The position numbers and the translations under genes are program-made. Of a stretch of DNA of 64,000 bases, positions 7,603 to 15,972 are shown piece by piece. The stretch lies in contig NZ_SMKZ01000010.1 in assembly GCF_004349065.1 (NCBI RefSeq), positions 1 through 64,000 of the forward strand, in the 5' to 3' direction. Source of the stretch: Jiangella asiatica (GTDB lineage: Bacteria; Actinomycetota; Actinomycetes; Jiangellales; Jiangellaceae). Positions within the stretch are counted from its first letter, which is position 1, and every line of letters begins with the position of its first letter. Under the pieces are notes generated by a model. It saw only the letters and a list, made by a program, of their open reading frames with translations, did not search any database and was not told where the DNA came from.

Positions 7603-10600
7603 ATGCTGATGTTTCGACGACTCCTGGCGGCCCTGACCGGCCGCCGCCTCGGCGCGTCCCCGGGACGTCGCAAGCCCAGTTCGCAAACGGTCCTCGTGTC
7701 GGTGCTGGCGACGGCGCTCACGGCGCTGTGGCTGGTGCCGACGGCGACCGCTCTGCGCGGCGAGGCCGAGCCGGCACCGTCGCCGGCGGCGGCCGCGGAC
7801 CAGGTGCTGACCTGGACCGCGAACGACAGCGTGACCGACTACGCATCATTCCCGACGACGGCGACCGCCGGGCCGACGACCATCGTGTTCGAGAACAGCC
7901 AGGCCACCGGGAACACCACCGGCATGCCGCACACGCTGACCTTCGACACGTCGGACCCGAACTACAACCAGGACGTTACGCTGGACCTCGTCGCCAACCC
8001 GTTCGACGGCAACGGCGGGCGGCACGAGGCCCAGGTGACGCTCTCCCCCGGTACCTACCGCTACTACTGCGCGTTCCCCGGCCACGGCGAGATGACTGGC
8101 CTGCTGGTGGTCACCGGCGGTGGCGAGGACACCACGCCGCCGGAGGTCTCGGCGACGGTCAGCGGCGACCAGAACGTGGACGGCGACTACGTCGGCTCGG
8201 CCACGGTCACCGTGACGGCCACCGATGCCGGCTCGGGTGTCGAAACCGTCGAGTACGAAATCCGCGACACAGGCTTCCAGCCCTACACCGGGCCGGTGAC
8301 GGTGGACGAGCCGGGTGACTACTCGGTGCAGTACCGGGCGACGGACGCGGCCGGCAACACCTCCGAGGTCGGGTCGGTGAGCTTCACGGTCGTCGAAGCC
8401 GAACCCGACGACACGACACCACCGGACACCGCCGCGTCGGTGGGCGGCGAGCAGGACGACGAGGGCAACTACGTCGGCTCGGCGACGGTCACGGTGACGG
8501 CGACGGACGCTGGGTCCGGCGTCGCGTCGATCGAGTACAACCTCGACGGCGCCGGCTTCACCGCGTACACCGCACCCGTCGTGGTCGACTCGCTGGGCGC
8601 ACACACCGTCGAGTACCGGGCGACCGACAACGCCGGCAACGTCGCGCCGGTCGGGTCGGTGACCTTCACCGTCGTGGAGCCGGAGCCAGACGACACGACG
8701 CCGCCTTCCGTCGATGCCGCTGTCGCGGGTGACCAGGACGAGGACGGCAACTACATCGGCTCCGCCACCGTGACGGTGACCGCGTCCGACGCTGGGTCCG
8801 GGGTGGCCTCGATCGAGTACAACCTGGACGGCGCCGGCTTTGTGGCGTACAGCGCGCCCGTGGTCGTCGAAGAGCTGGGCGCACACACCGTCGAGTACCG
8901 GGCCACTGACAACTCCGGCAACGTCTCCCCCGCCGGGTCGGTGACCTTCACCGTCGTCGAGCCCGAACCCGACGACACGACCGCACCGGAGGTCTCCGCG
9001 TCGGTGGGCGGCGAGCAGGACGAGGACGGCAACTACATCACCTCCGCCACCGTCACGATCACCGCGACGGACGCACAGTCCGGCGTCGAGTCCATCGCCT
9101 ACGCACTCGACGACGGCTCGTTCGTGCCGTACACCGAGCCGGTCGTGGTGGACGAGCTGGGCGCGCACACGGTGCAGTACCGGGCGACGGACAACGCCGG
9201 CAACACCTCCGAGGTCGGCTCGGTGACCTTCACCGTCGTCGAGCCGGAGCCCGACGACACGACGCCGCCTTCCGTCGATGCCGCCGTCGCCGGTGACCAG
9301 GACGAGGACGGCAACTACATCACCTCCGCCACCGTCACGGTGACAGCGTCCGACGCTGGGTCCGGCGTCGCGTCGATCGAGTACAACCTCGACGGCGCCG
9401 GCTTCACCGCGTACACCGCACCCGTCGTGGTCGACTCGCTGGGCGCACACACCGTCGAGTACCGGGCCACTGACAACTCCGGCAACGTCTCCCCCACTGG
9501 GTCGGTGACCTTCACCGTCGTCGAGCCCGAACCCGACGACACGACCGCACCCGCCGTGACAGTGAGCGTCGCAGGCGACCAGGACGAGGACGGCAACTAC
9601 ATCACCTCCGCCACGGTCACGATCACCGCGTCCGACGCTGGGTCCGGCGTCGCGTCCATCGCCTACGCACTCGACGACGGTTCGTTCGTGCCGTACACCG
9701 AGCCGGTGGTCGTCTCGGAGCTGGGCGAACACACGCTCCAGTACCGCGCCACCGACAACGCCGGCAACGCGTCGGAGGTCGCGACCGTCGCCTTCAGCGT
9801 CGTCGAGCCGGAGCCCGACGACACGACGGCACCCACCGTCGATGCCGCCGTCGCCGGTGACCAGGACGAGGACGGCAACTACATCACCTCCGCCACCGTC
9901 ACGGTGACAGCGTCCGACGCTGGGTCCGGCGTCGCGTCGATCGAGTACAACCTCGACGGCGCCGGCTTCACCGCGTACACCGCACCCGTCGTGGTCGACT
10001 CGCTGGGCGCACACACCGTCGAGTACCGGGCCACTGACAACTCCGGCAACGTCTCCCCCGCCGGGTCGGTGACCTTCACCGTCGTCGAGCCCGAACCCGA
10101 CGACACGACCCCACCGGAGGTCTCCGCGTCGGTGGGCGGCGAGCAGGACGAGAACGGCGACTACGTCGACTCGGCCACGGTGACCGTGACCGCGTCGGAC
10201 ACCGGATCGGGAGTGGCGAGCGTCACCTACGCCGTCGACGACGGTGCGTTCGCCCCGTACACCGAGCCGGTCGTGGTCTCGGACCTGGGCGAGCACACGG
10301 TCCAGTACCGGGCCACCGACAACGCCGGCAACACCTCCGAGGTCGGCTCGGTGAGGTTCACGATCGTCGAACGGGACGGCGATGCCTGCCCCGACTCCGA
10401 CACCCGCGCCACCGTGGTCGTCGGCGGCATCGACTCCACGGTGCCGAACGTCGACACCGGCGACGGCTGCACGATCAACGACCTGATCGACGACGACGGC
10501 GCCTGGCCCAGCCACGGCGCCTTCGTCCGCCATGTCACCGAGGTCGCGAATCAGCTGGTGACCGACGGCGTCATCACGACCCGGGACCGCGGCATGATCA

Positions 10601-10701
10601 CCCGCGCGGCCGCCGCCTCCGACGTCGGCCGGGAACCCGCACCGGAGCCGTCGGACGAGCACTCGGTCGAGGAGGCGCTGGCGCGGCACCACCACCACTG
10701 A
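7603..10701 (+). CDS. Exported cupredoxin with eight tandem Ig-like (OmpL47-type) repeats
   Basis: 1032 residues from ATG 7603, chosen because GAGAGGTG lies just upstream and the signal peptide begins here. After the signal (about 1-52) comes a plastocyanin-like domain (about 66-174) with HTLTF and YYCAFPGHGEM, giving the His-Cys-His-Met ligands of a type 1 copper site. Eight repeats of 94 residues follow (about 176-925), each with a SATVTVTA strand, an (S/Q)SGV turn, and a YRATD(N/A).(G)N ending, as in OmpL47-type beta-sandwich domains. The C-terminal part (926-1032) contains CTINDLIDDDGAWPSHG and FVRHVTEVANQLV, a module shared with the preceding gene, and the protein ends in four His. It could be a stalked electron carrier or copper holder for the laccase or dehydrogenase; that role is inference. 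Confidence 0.85.
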   Translation: MLMFRRLLAALTGRRLGASPGRRKPSSQTVLVSVLATALTALWLVPTATALRGEAEPAPSPAAAADQVLTWTANDSVTDYASFPTTATAGPTTIVFENSQATGNTTGMPHTLTFDTSDPNYNQDVTLDLVANPFDGNGGRHEAQVTLSPGTYRYYCAFPGHGEMTGLLVVTGGGEDTTPPEVSATVSGDQNVDGDYVGSATVTVTATDAGSGVETVEYEIRDTGFQPYTGPVTVDEPGDYSVQYRATDAAGNTSEVGSVSFTVVEAEPDDTTPPDTAASVGGEQDDEGNYVGSATVTVTATDAGSGVASIEYNLDGAGFTAYTAPVVVDSLGAHTVEYRATDNAGNVAPVGSVTFTVVEPEPDDTTPPSVDAAVAGDQDEDGNYIGSATVTVTASDAGSGVASIEYNLDGAGFVAYSAPVVVEELGAHTVEYRATDNSGNVSPAGSVTFTVVEPEPDDTTAPEVSASVGGEQDEDGNYITSATVTITATDAQSGVESIAYALDDGSFVPYTEPVVVDELGAHTVQYRATDNAGNTSEVGSVTFTVVEPEPDDTTPPSVDAAVAGDQDEDGNYITSATVTVTASDAGSGVASIEYNLDGAGFTAYTAPVVVDSLGAHTVEYRATDNSGNVSPTGSVTFTVVEPEPDDTTAPAVTVSVAGDQDEDGNYITSATVTITASDAGSGVASIAYALDDGSFVPYTEPVVVSELGEHTLQYRATDNAGNASEVATVAFSVVEPEPDDTTAPTVDAAVAGDQDEDGNYITSATVTVTASDAGSGVASIEYNLDGAGFTAYTAPVVVDSLGAHTVEYRATDNSGNVSPAGSVTFTVVEPEPDDTTPPEVSASVGGEQDENGDYVDSATVTVTASDTGSGVASVTYAVDDGAFAPYTEPVVVSDLGEHTVQYRATDNAGNTSEVGSVRFTIVERDGDACPDSDTRATVVVGGIDSTVPNVDTGDGCTINDLIDDDGAWPSHGAFVRHVTEVANQLVTDGVITTRDRGMITRAAAASDVGREPAPEPSDEHSVEEALARHHHH
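8129..10375 (+). repeat. Eight 282-bp in-frame tandem repeats
   Basis: Repeat units begin near 8129, 8407, 8689, 8971, 9253, 9535, 9817 and 10099; all but the first are exactly 282 bp apart. The units at about 9272-9545 and 9836-10109 are almost identical at nucleotide level although separated by a different unit. Units at about 8500-8620, 9340-9460 and 9904-10024 also share long exact runs, showing recent duplication or gene conversion in two-unit steps of 564 bp. Confidence 0.9.
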
Positions 10702-10716
10702 GATCGCCTGGAGCAC

Positions 10717-10756
10717 CCGTTCCCGGGGGCCGCGACGTCGCGGCCCCCGGGAACGG
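10717..10756 (+). terminator. Perfect 20-bp palindromic hairpin after the cupredoxin gene
   Basis: The arm 10717-10736 (CCGTTCCCGGGGGCCGCGAC) is exactly complementary to 10737-10756. It sits 16 bp after the stop codon and before the tRNA gene, so it isolates the exported-protein cluster from the next locus. Confidence 0.85.
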
Positions 10757-10851
10757 CGCGTTCTGGGCTGGTCAGGTTGGGCCGCCCCGGGCCGGTCACG
10801 ATAGTGTTCTGACGGTGCGGGCCCAAGGCCAAACGCGGCCCGGCGCGTCCA

Positions 10852-10928
10852 GGGGCGGTAGCTCAGCCGGTTAGAGCAGGGGACTCATAATCCCTGGGTC
10901 GTGGGTTCGAGTCCCACCCGCCCTACCA
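10852..10928 (+). tRNA. tRNA with CAT anticodon (Ile2 or elongator Met), CCA encoded
   Basis: 77 nt folding as a canonical cloverleaf: acceptor GGGGCGG/CCGCCCT (first pair G-U), D-arm GCTC...GAGC, anticodon stem GGGGA/TCCCT around loop CTCATAA with anticodon CAT, T-arm GTGGG-TTCGAGT-CCCAC, discriminator A and genomic CCA. CAT can be elongator Met or lysidine-modified Ile. The anticodon stem ending GA/TC resembles bacterial Ile2, but I cannot settle it by eye. The decayed integrase directly downstream suggests this tRNA has served as an insertion point. Confidence 0.93.
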
Positions 10929-11007
10929 GCAATAACGCCCGATCTCGGGTCTTCTACGTCGTCCGCGTGGCACCACTTGTGGCACGAGCTCGTCTACACT
11001 GCGGGGC

Positions 11008-11250
11008 ATAACACCACGCCAAGGCCGCCAGAGAGGCAACATCGAGGAGCTGCCGAGCGGCGGCTTCCGGGTCGGCATGTACGCCGGCATCGACCCACTG
11101 ACGAAGAAGCGCCACGACCTTCGCGAAACCGTGCCGGCTGGACCCGGTGCGGCGCGTGACGCTCAAACTGGCACTGACACGCCTACTCACGCAGGTTGAT
11201 CAGAAGCGAAACCCGCGAACCACGGCCACGCTGAACCAGTACCTCGTCCC
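11008..11250 (+). pseudogene. Frameshifted N-terminal remnant of a tyrosine site-specific integrase
   Basis: One frame from about 11008 reads RQRGNIEELPSGGFRVGMYA then GIDPLTKKRHDLRETVPAG, the N-terminal SAM-like region of actinobacterial tyrosine recombinases (typically 'RGSIEELPSGALRVRVYAGxDPLTGRRHYL'). The next stretch of the family, ALTRLLTQVDQKRNPRTTAT, continues in another frame from about 11160. One frameshift therefore separates the two parts, and the core-binding and catalytic domains (R-H-R-Y) are gone. It begins about 80 bp downstream of the tRNA, the usual setting for an integrated element. Recognition is from memory of the family consensus. Confidence 0.72.
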
Positions 11251-11367
11251 GCTAGCCTCGATCGACCCCGCAGCTAGCCGCACTCTTCGCCGACTGGGAA
11301 CAGGCCTATCAGGAGCTCGCCGAGGTTTCGTCGAAGAACATCTGAAAACCCTTGAGCCCGACGGGCA

Positions 11368-11481
11368 CTGGATTGTAAGGCTGCACGACAGCACCTCATA
11401 AGCCTCTACCAGCAACAACAGTTGAGCTGTCAGCCGCACCACGCGCCTGAAGCAACCTCCGTTCACTCCATTTCGCACCAC
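11368..11481 (+). repeat. Left copy of a diverged 114-bp direct repeat
   Basis: Begins at CTGGATTGTAAGGCTGCACG and ends in CACTCCATTTCGCACCACG. It aligns over its whole length with 16538-16651 at roughly three quarters identity, sharing exact runs TTGTAAGGCTGCACGACA, CTACCAGCAACAACAGT and CACTCCATTTCGCACCACG. The pair brackets the GntR/cyclase/DUF296/MFS operon and lies next to integrase debris. Confidence 0.8.
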
Positions 11482-11575
11482 GGACGTGGGCCTGGGGCGG
11501 CTAGGACTGAACGGCCAACTGCTCACGCCGCGGGCCGGAACCTCCTGCGACGTCGAGGCCGCCGTCTCCGACGAC

Positions 11576-12877
11576 CTACCGGAGCCTGTCGGCCGGCCGT
11601 CGGCGGGTCATCGCGATGAGGATCGCGCCCAGGAGCGTCGTCCCGGCCAGGACGTACATTCCTCGTTGTACCGAGCCGGTGCTCTCCTCCACCAAGCCTA
11701 GGAAGTATGGCGCAAGGAAGCCGCCGACATTGCCGACGGAGTTCACCAGGGCGATGCCGCCGGCCGCCGCCAGACCGGTAAAGTACCGGGTCGGGAGGGC
11801 CCAGAAGACAGGCAGCACGGCGATGAAACCGAACGCGGCCAGGCATAGCGCGGCGATGGCCGGGACCGGCGACAGCGCCGCGGACAGAGCGATCCCGGCG
11901 GCGGCGGCGGTCATGCACGCGGCGCCGTACTGGCGGTACCGCCCGCTCCGGTCAGCCGCTCGGCCGACGAGGAACAGACCGGCCAGTGCGCACATCCAGG
12001 GCAGCGCGCTGATCAGCCCCACCTGCCAGCTGTCCAGCCCACCGATGTCCTCGACGGTGCTCGGCAGCCAGAACGTGACCCCGTACAGGCTCAGCTGGAT
12101 GCAGAAATAGATCAGCGAGAAGTAGAGCACGATGGGCTGCGTCAGCACCGAGCCCACCGACGCCGTGTGCCCGGCCGGTCGCGTCGCCGCCTCACGGTCG
12201 AGTTGCTCCTGTAGGGCGATCCGCTCGGCGGGCGTCAGCCACGCCGCGTCCTGCGGCCGGTCGTCGAGGAAGAACCAGGCCCAGACTCCGACGGCGGACG
12301 CCGCCAGGCCCTGGACCAGGAACATCCACTGCCAGCCGGCCAGCGCCGCGATGCCATCCATCTCCATCAGCAGCCCGGACGACGGCGCACCGAGGATGTA
12401 GGCCAGTGGCAGACCCCAGTACATGAGGCCGGTGGCGGTGGACCGGTATCGGTCCGGGAACCAGTAGGTGAGGTAGAGGATGACGCCGGGGAAGAACCCG
12501 GCCTCGGCGACGCCGAGCAGGAACCGCAGGAGGTAGAAGCTCAGCTCGCCCTGTACCAGGTACATCGCGGCGGCTATCAGGCCCCAGGAGACCATGATCC
12601 GGCTGAGCCACCTGCGGGCGCCGACCCGGTGCATGATCAGGTTGCTCGGTACCTCGAAGAAGGCGTAACCGACGAAGAAGATGCCGGCGCCCAGGCCGTA
12701 GGCCGCTGCCCCGATGCCGACGTCGACCTCCAGCTCATCCTTGGCGAAGCCGACGTTCACTCGGTCGAGGAACGCCAGGACGAACATCAGCGCCAAGAAC
12801 GGCACCAGCCGGCGCAGTGCCTTGCGGACGGCTTCTCGCGCGTGCGGATCGGATACAGCCTCGTGTTCGGATTGCAT
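11576..12877 (-). CDS. MFS transporter, anion:cation symporter (ACS) family
   Basis: About 433 residues with twelve predicted membrane helices. The TM1 motif LAFLDRVNVGFAKDEL, the GYAFFEVPSNL stretch and LGVAEAGFFPGVILYLTYWF are hallmarks of the ACS family (phthalate, tartrate, hexuronate and similar carboxylate transporters). ATG at 12877 is preferred because GATGAGG lies 8 nt upstream; a GTG three codons earlier overlaps that site. It is the last gene of the minus-strand run GntR - cyclase - cyclase - DUF296 - MFS, so it probably imports the carboxylated or cyclic substrate of the twin cyclases. The substrate itself cannot be read from sequence. Confidence 0.9.
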   Translation of the reverse strand: MQSEHEAVSDPHAREAVRKALRRLVPFLALMFVLAFLDRVNVGFAKDELEVDVGIGAAAYGLGAGIFFVGYAFFEVPSNLIMHRVGARRWLSRIMVSWGLIAAAMYLVQGELSFYLLRFLLGVAEAGFFPGVILYLTYWFPDRYRSTATGLMYWGLPLAYILGAPSSGLLMEMDGIAALAGWQWMFLVQGLAASAVGVWAWFFLDDRPQDAAWLTPAERIALQEQLDREAATRPAGHTASVGSVLTQPIVLYFSLIYFCIQLSLYGVTFWLPSTVEDIGGLDSWQVGLISALPWMCALAGLFLVGRAADRSGRYRQYGAACMTAAAAGIALSAALSPVPAIAALCLAAFGFIAVLPVFWALPTRYFTGLAAAGGIALVNSVGNVGGFLAPYFLGLVEESTGSVQRGMYVLAGTTLLGAILIAMTRRRPADRLR

Positions 12878-12964
12878 GCCAACCACCTCATCGGAGTGAC
12901 GTGCGAAACGGCCCGCGCGAATGGCCGCGCGGTCGGGCTGACTATGAACGGGTGAATGCGGAGG

Positions 12965-13474
12965 TCAGCCCCGGCGTAGCCGGATCTGCGGCAGTCCGGT
13001 GACCTCGGTGTCGTAGGCACGGTCGATGTCGACGTCCTCAAGCTCCTGGAGGAAGACCTCGCCTTGGCTCCAGATGGTCGCTCTGAAGACGTGCCCGCCG
13101 CGTACGGAACCGCCGGCCTCGGAGAACAGGCCGTGGCAGTGTGCCCACAGCTTCCCGTCGAGAGTCGTGACGTTGCCCTGGATCGACAGGATCTCCATAG
13201 ATCGCCGCAGTACGACGGTGTCGATCTCGTCGGCGAACTCGTGCTCGTGCCTGATCGGCAGCGTGGTGGTGTCCCGTGGGTTGCGCAGATAGACCTCGCT
13301 GATGGTGCCGATCACCGACGCGATCACCGCGGTCCGCACGCCGTGCTCGGCGCAGATCTCCTCGATCCGGTCGGTGAGCTGCTCCCCCGGCTTCAGCGAT
13401 GCGGCAATCAGCCGGCCTGGCCGGCCGGCGAGTGTGGCGATCCGATCGGCGCCGGACTCTATCGGTGGGTTCAT
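12965..13474 (-). CDS. PPC/DUF296-domain protein
   Basis: 169 residues, nearly all one PPC (plant and prokaryote conserved, DUF296) domain: RLIAASLKPGEQLTDRIEEI, VRTAVIASVIGTISEVYLRN, LSIQGNVTTLDGKLWAHCHG and GGHVFRATIWSQGEVFLQEL. PPC domains form trimers, and bacterial stand-alone copies have unknown function; His residues in the LWAHCHG and GGHV motifs may bind metal. It starts 49 bp after the first cyclase stop and lies 87 bp before the MFS start, so it is co-transcribed with a catabolic set. A small catalytic or metal-dependent accessory role fits better than DNA binding, but that is inference. Confidence 0.87.
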   Translation of the reverse strand: MNPPIESGADRIATLAGRPGRLIAASLKPGEQLTDRIEEICAEHGVRTAVIASVIGTISEVYLRNPRDTTTLPIRHEHEFADEIDTVVLRRSMEILSIQGNVTTLDGKLWAHCHGLFSEAGGSVRGGHVFRATIWSQGEVFLQELEDVDIDRAYDTEVTGLPQIRLRRG

Positions 13475-13523
13475 GCGGGGCCTCCTCGGTGTCGGTGTAC
13501 TCGTGCTGGTCGGTCCGCGCAGC

Positions 13524-14327
13524 TCAGAGAGGTTCGGCGACGACTGTGCAGGGCGCCTCGGCGACGTCGGTCACGGCCAACGGCAGGGCCGTCAGGCGCA
13601 CCCGGTCGGCCTGGATCGAGCCGCAGCCAGCCAGGGCGACCACCGTCGGCACAACCGCGGTGAGTGACAGTGAGACCGCTCGGTCGGCACGCGCCTTCTC
13701 CGCCGGGTAGTGCCGCAGGTACGCCTTGGCCTGGTCCGACGGCCACGGCGGCCGCTGCCATGGCACCACCGAGGCCCACTCCGCTCGAGCGTGCCGGCCA
13801 CCGGGACGGTCCACGTCCGCACAATCGGTCAGGAACAGCGGCGCTCCGCGGCGGCGCAACTCGCCGGCCAGGTCGGCGGCGCCCGCCGCACTCAGGTGTG
13901 GCGTCGCCAACAGGTAGTCCTCGCCCAGCTCCCTTGGGCTGTGATCACCCCAGCCGGTGACCAGGAGAACGGCGCATCCGGTCCAGGCACCCGCGGTGTC
14001 GCTGGCCTCGAACGCGGTTCGCACGTCCGCGGGTCCGATCGATTCCTCACGGTCCTTGGGGATCCGCAGCACGACGGTGTCGAGGTTGACCAGGCGGTCG
14101 CGCGGGAGGCTGTCGATGGTGGCTCCGCTGGCGTCCCCATACCCGGAGGTACGCATCCGGGTACCCGTCCCGCTGCCCATCCGGATGTGGAACAGGTGCG
14201 CGCGGTTACGCTCCACCGTGGCGATGTCCTCGCGCAGGTGTGGTGAGTCCCAGGGGAAGACCGAGCTCACCGGGCTGTGCGGCGCGATCGGCAAGGTCAG
14301 CGTGTGTACGCTGCTGGTCGCGGTCAT
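13524..14327 (-). CDS. Cyclase-family (kynurenine formamidase-like) protein A, metal motif altered
   Basis: 267 residues of the cyclase family (PF04199): LPIAPHSPVSSVFPWDSPHL at the N-terminus, then LVNLDTVVLRIPKD, VLLVTGWGDHS, YLLATPHLS, PLFLTDCADVDRP and a C-terminal SIQADRVRLTALPL. Catalytic members carry HxGTHxDxPxH; here the corresponding region reads FHIRMGSGTGTRMRTSGYG, so the usual His/Asp metal ligands are missing. ATG at 14327 lies one base after the stop of the paralogue, with GGAGG at 14331-14337 as ribosome site. It may form a heteromer with the paralogue or use another chemistry; both are inference. Confidence 0.85.
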   Translation of the reverse strand: MTATSSVHTLTLPIAPHSPVSSVFPWDSPHLREDIATVERNRAHLFHIRMGSGTGTRMRTSGYGDASGATIDSLPRDRLVNLDTVVLRIPKDREESIGPADVRTAFEASDTAGAWTGCAVLLVTGWGDHSPRELGEDYLLATPHLSAAGAADLAGELRRRGAPLFLTDCADVDRPGGRHARAEWASVVPWQRPPWPSDQAKAYLRHYPAEKARADRAVSLSLTAVVPTVVALAGCGSIQADRVRLTALPLAVTDVAEAPCTVVAEPL

Positions 14328-14328
14328 G

Positions 14329-15129
14329 TCACTCCTCCATGGCGACGACGGTGCACGGTGCCCCCGCCGCGCCGGCGAGGTACAGCGGCAGGACCGTGAC
14401 CGTGATCCGCTTGGCGGTGACGGACCCGCAGTTGGCCAGCGCGGCCACCGGCGACACCGACGCGTGCAACGGCACCGATGCCGGGAAGTCCGGTCCGGTC
14501 CCACCGGCGCCGCGGGAGCCGACGTAGTGCCGCATATAGATCCGGGCTTGGTCGGACGGGAATGGCGGGCGGTCCCAAGGCCGCCGCGACGACCATTCCG
14601 GGTACTGCAGGCCTTTGCCGTGCCCGCCGACATAGGCGCAGTCGGTCAGCATCAGGTCCAGGTCCTTTTCCCTCATGACCTCGACCAGCCGTTCGGCACC
14701 GGCGACGGAGAAGTGCGGCGTGGTGGTGGCGTACTCGTCGCCGAGCCGGCGGTACCGCTCACCGTCGCCCCACCCGGTGCGGACGAGAACCGCGTCCCCG
14801 GGCCGCACGTCCGGATCGACGGCCAGAGTGGCGTCAATGTCCTCGGGCATGATCGCTTCCAGGGCCCCCTTCGGGATGTCGATTACCACGGCCGGCCGGT
14901 TCACCAGTCGCGCGTAGTCGAGCTCGTCGATCTTGGGAGCGTCGTCGGCGTAGCAGGCCGCGAGCATCAAGCGGGTCCCGGTCTCGCTGTGGAAACTCAT
15001 GTCGTAGGCACTGACGCCATGGCTGTCCGGCGTCATGATCGGCGCCAACTGGAACGGGGAGTCCCAGGCCCAGACGTTGCCGACCGGCATGAACGGGTAG
15101 AGCGGCAGCGTCAGGTCGATCGTCCTCAC
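14329..15129 (-). CDS. Cyclase-family protein B, paralogue of A
   Basis: 266 residues from GTG 15129, which overlaps the TGA of the GntR gene (GTGA), favouring translational coupling. Family features: TIDLTLPLYPFMPVGNVWAW, DMSFHSETGTRLMLAACY, RPAVVIDIPKG, VLVRTGWGDG, DLMLTDCAYVGGHGKG, TAKRITVTVLPLY and APCTVVAMEE. As in A, the HxGTHxDxPxH motif is degenerate: TGT survives in HSETGTRL but the following His and Asp do not. A and B share the endings 'LTxLPL...APCTVVA' and 'SDQA.(A/I)Y.RHY', so they arose by tandem duplication. Probably hydrolyses or dehydrates a cyclic amide, lactone or hydroxyacid taken up by the MFS carrier. Confidence 0.86.
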   Translation of the reverse strand: MRTIDLTLPLYPFMPVGNVWAWDSPFQLAPIMTPDSHGVSAYDMSFHSETGTRLMLAACYADDAPKIDELDYARLVNRPAVVIDIPKGALEAIMPEDIDATLAVDPDVRPGDAVLVRTGWGDGERYRRLGDEYATTTPHFSVAGAERLVEVMREKDLDLMLTDCAYVGGHGKGLQYPEWSSRRPWDRPPFPSDQARIYMRHYVGSRGAGGTGPDFPASVPLHASVSPVAALANCGSVTAKRITVTVLPLYLAGAAGAPCTVVAMEE

Positions 15130-15887
15130 CCCGCCTCCCCGCCGTCGGCCAGGTGTTCCACGAGGTGGTAGGGGTCGCCAGCCTGCTCGGCGTGCTCGCG
15201 GATCCATCGACGCCGCTCGGTGTGGAACGCGTCGGAGATCAGATAGACATGCCGGGCCGTCTCCACCGCGATGCGCGACGGATCGCCGTCGACCACCGCC
15301 TCCAGCAAGATGCGGTGGTGGCGCGCGATGGCCATCGGATCGTCCTCGGCCTCGGCCACGACATTGAGCCAGAGTCGGAACAACACATGCTGGTCTTCCC
15401 AGACGCTGCGCACCCGCGGTAGATCGGGCACCTCGCAGAGGCTCTGATGGAACTCGAAGTCCAACTGGGCGATCTGCTGATGGCACTGCTCGGAGGCCGT
15501 GACCATCTCCATCTTGCGCACCAGCCGGTCCAGCGCCTCGATCTCCTTCTCCGAAATCACCGTCGCCGCGCTCTGGTACAGGGTGGTTTCGAGGGTGGTG
15601 CGCAACAGGTGCAGTTCGCGGATGTCGCGTTGTGACAGTGCCACCACCCGGGTGCTGCGTCCGGCGCCGACGATCAGCCCGTCCGCCTTGAGCTGCCAGA
15701 TCGCCTCGCGAAGCGGCGCCCGGCTGACCCCGAGCTGGGCGGCGAGGCGTTCTTCGACGATGCGCTGGTCGGGCTTGAGCCGGCCGCGCAGGATGACCTC
15801 GCGCAGCGAACTGTAGACGTCCTCGCTCAGCGCCGAACGCTGCACCTTCGGCAGCACGTCATCGCTCATCGGATTCGCGTTGTCCAC
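15126..15887 (-). CDS. GntR-family regulator (FCD type) of the cyclase operon
   Basis: About 253 residues. Winged helix-turn-helix (VYSSLREVILRGRLKPDQRI, ERLAAQLGVSRAPLREAIWQ) followed by an all-helical FCD ligand domain with metal-binding pattern: LDFEFHQSLCE, AIARHHRILLEA and ETARHVYLIS. GTG 15887 is preferred over ATG 15869 because GAGGG lies 7 nt upstream of the GTG while the ATG has no Shine-Dalgarno match. First gene of the operon, coupled to cyclase B; FCD regulators of this type are usually local repressors relieved by a carboxylated pathway intermediate, which fits here but is not shown. Confidence 0.88.
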   Translation of the reverse strand: MDNANPMSDDVLPKVQRSALSEDVYSSLREVILRGRLKPDQRIVEERLAAQLGVSRAPLREAIWQLKADGLIVGAGRSTRVVALSQRDIRELHLLRTTLETTLYQSAATVISEKEIEALDRLVRKMEMVTASEQCHQQIAQLDFEFHQSLCEVPDLPRVRSVWEDQHVLFRLWLNVVAEAEDDPMAIARHHRILLEAVVDGDPSRIAVETARHVYLISDAFHTERRRWIREHAEQAGDPYHLVEHLADGGEAG

Positions 15888-15972
15888 GTGACCACCCTCT
15901 CCGTCGTCCGTCGTTCGTATTCCGTCGACGGTGGACGGTAAGCTAGCGCCTACCGACATTGGCGTCAACCTG

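Noticed and set aside
8129-10375. Regularly spaced repeats as a possible CRISPR array
   Set aside because: Period is 282 bp, in frame, and the units are protein domains; no short repeats with unique spacers occur anywhere in the window.
7846-10716. A 956-codon open frame antisense to the cupredoxin
   Set aside because: Periodic only because the sense repeats are periodic; product is a monotonous Arg/Gly/Val/Asp sequence without motifs or ribosome site.
10717-10756. Perfect 20-bp palindrome as an attachment or origin site
   Set aside because: Its location just after a stop codon and before a tRNA gene fits an intrinsic terminator.
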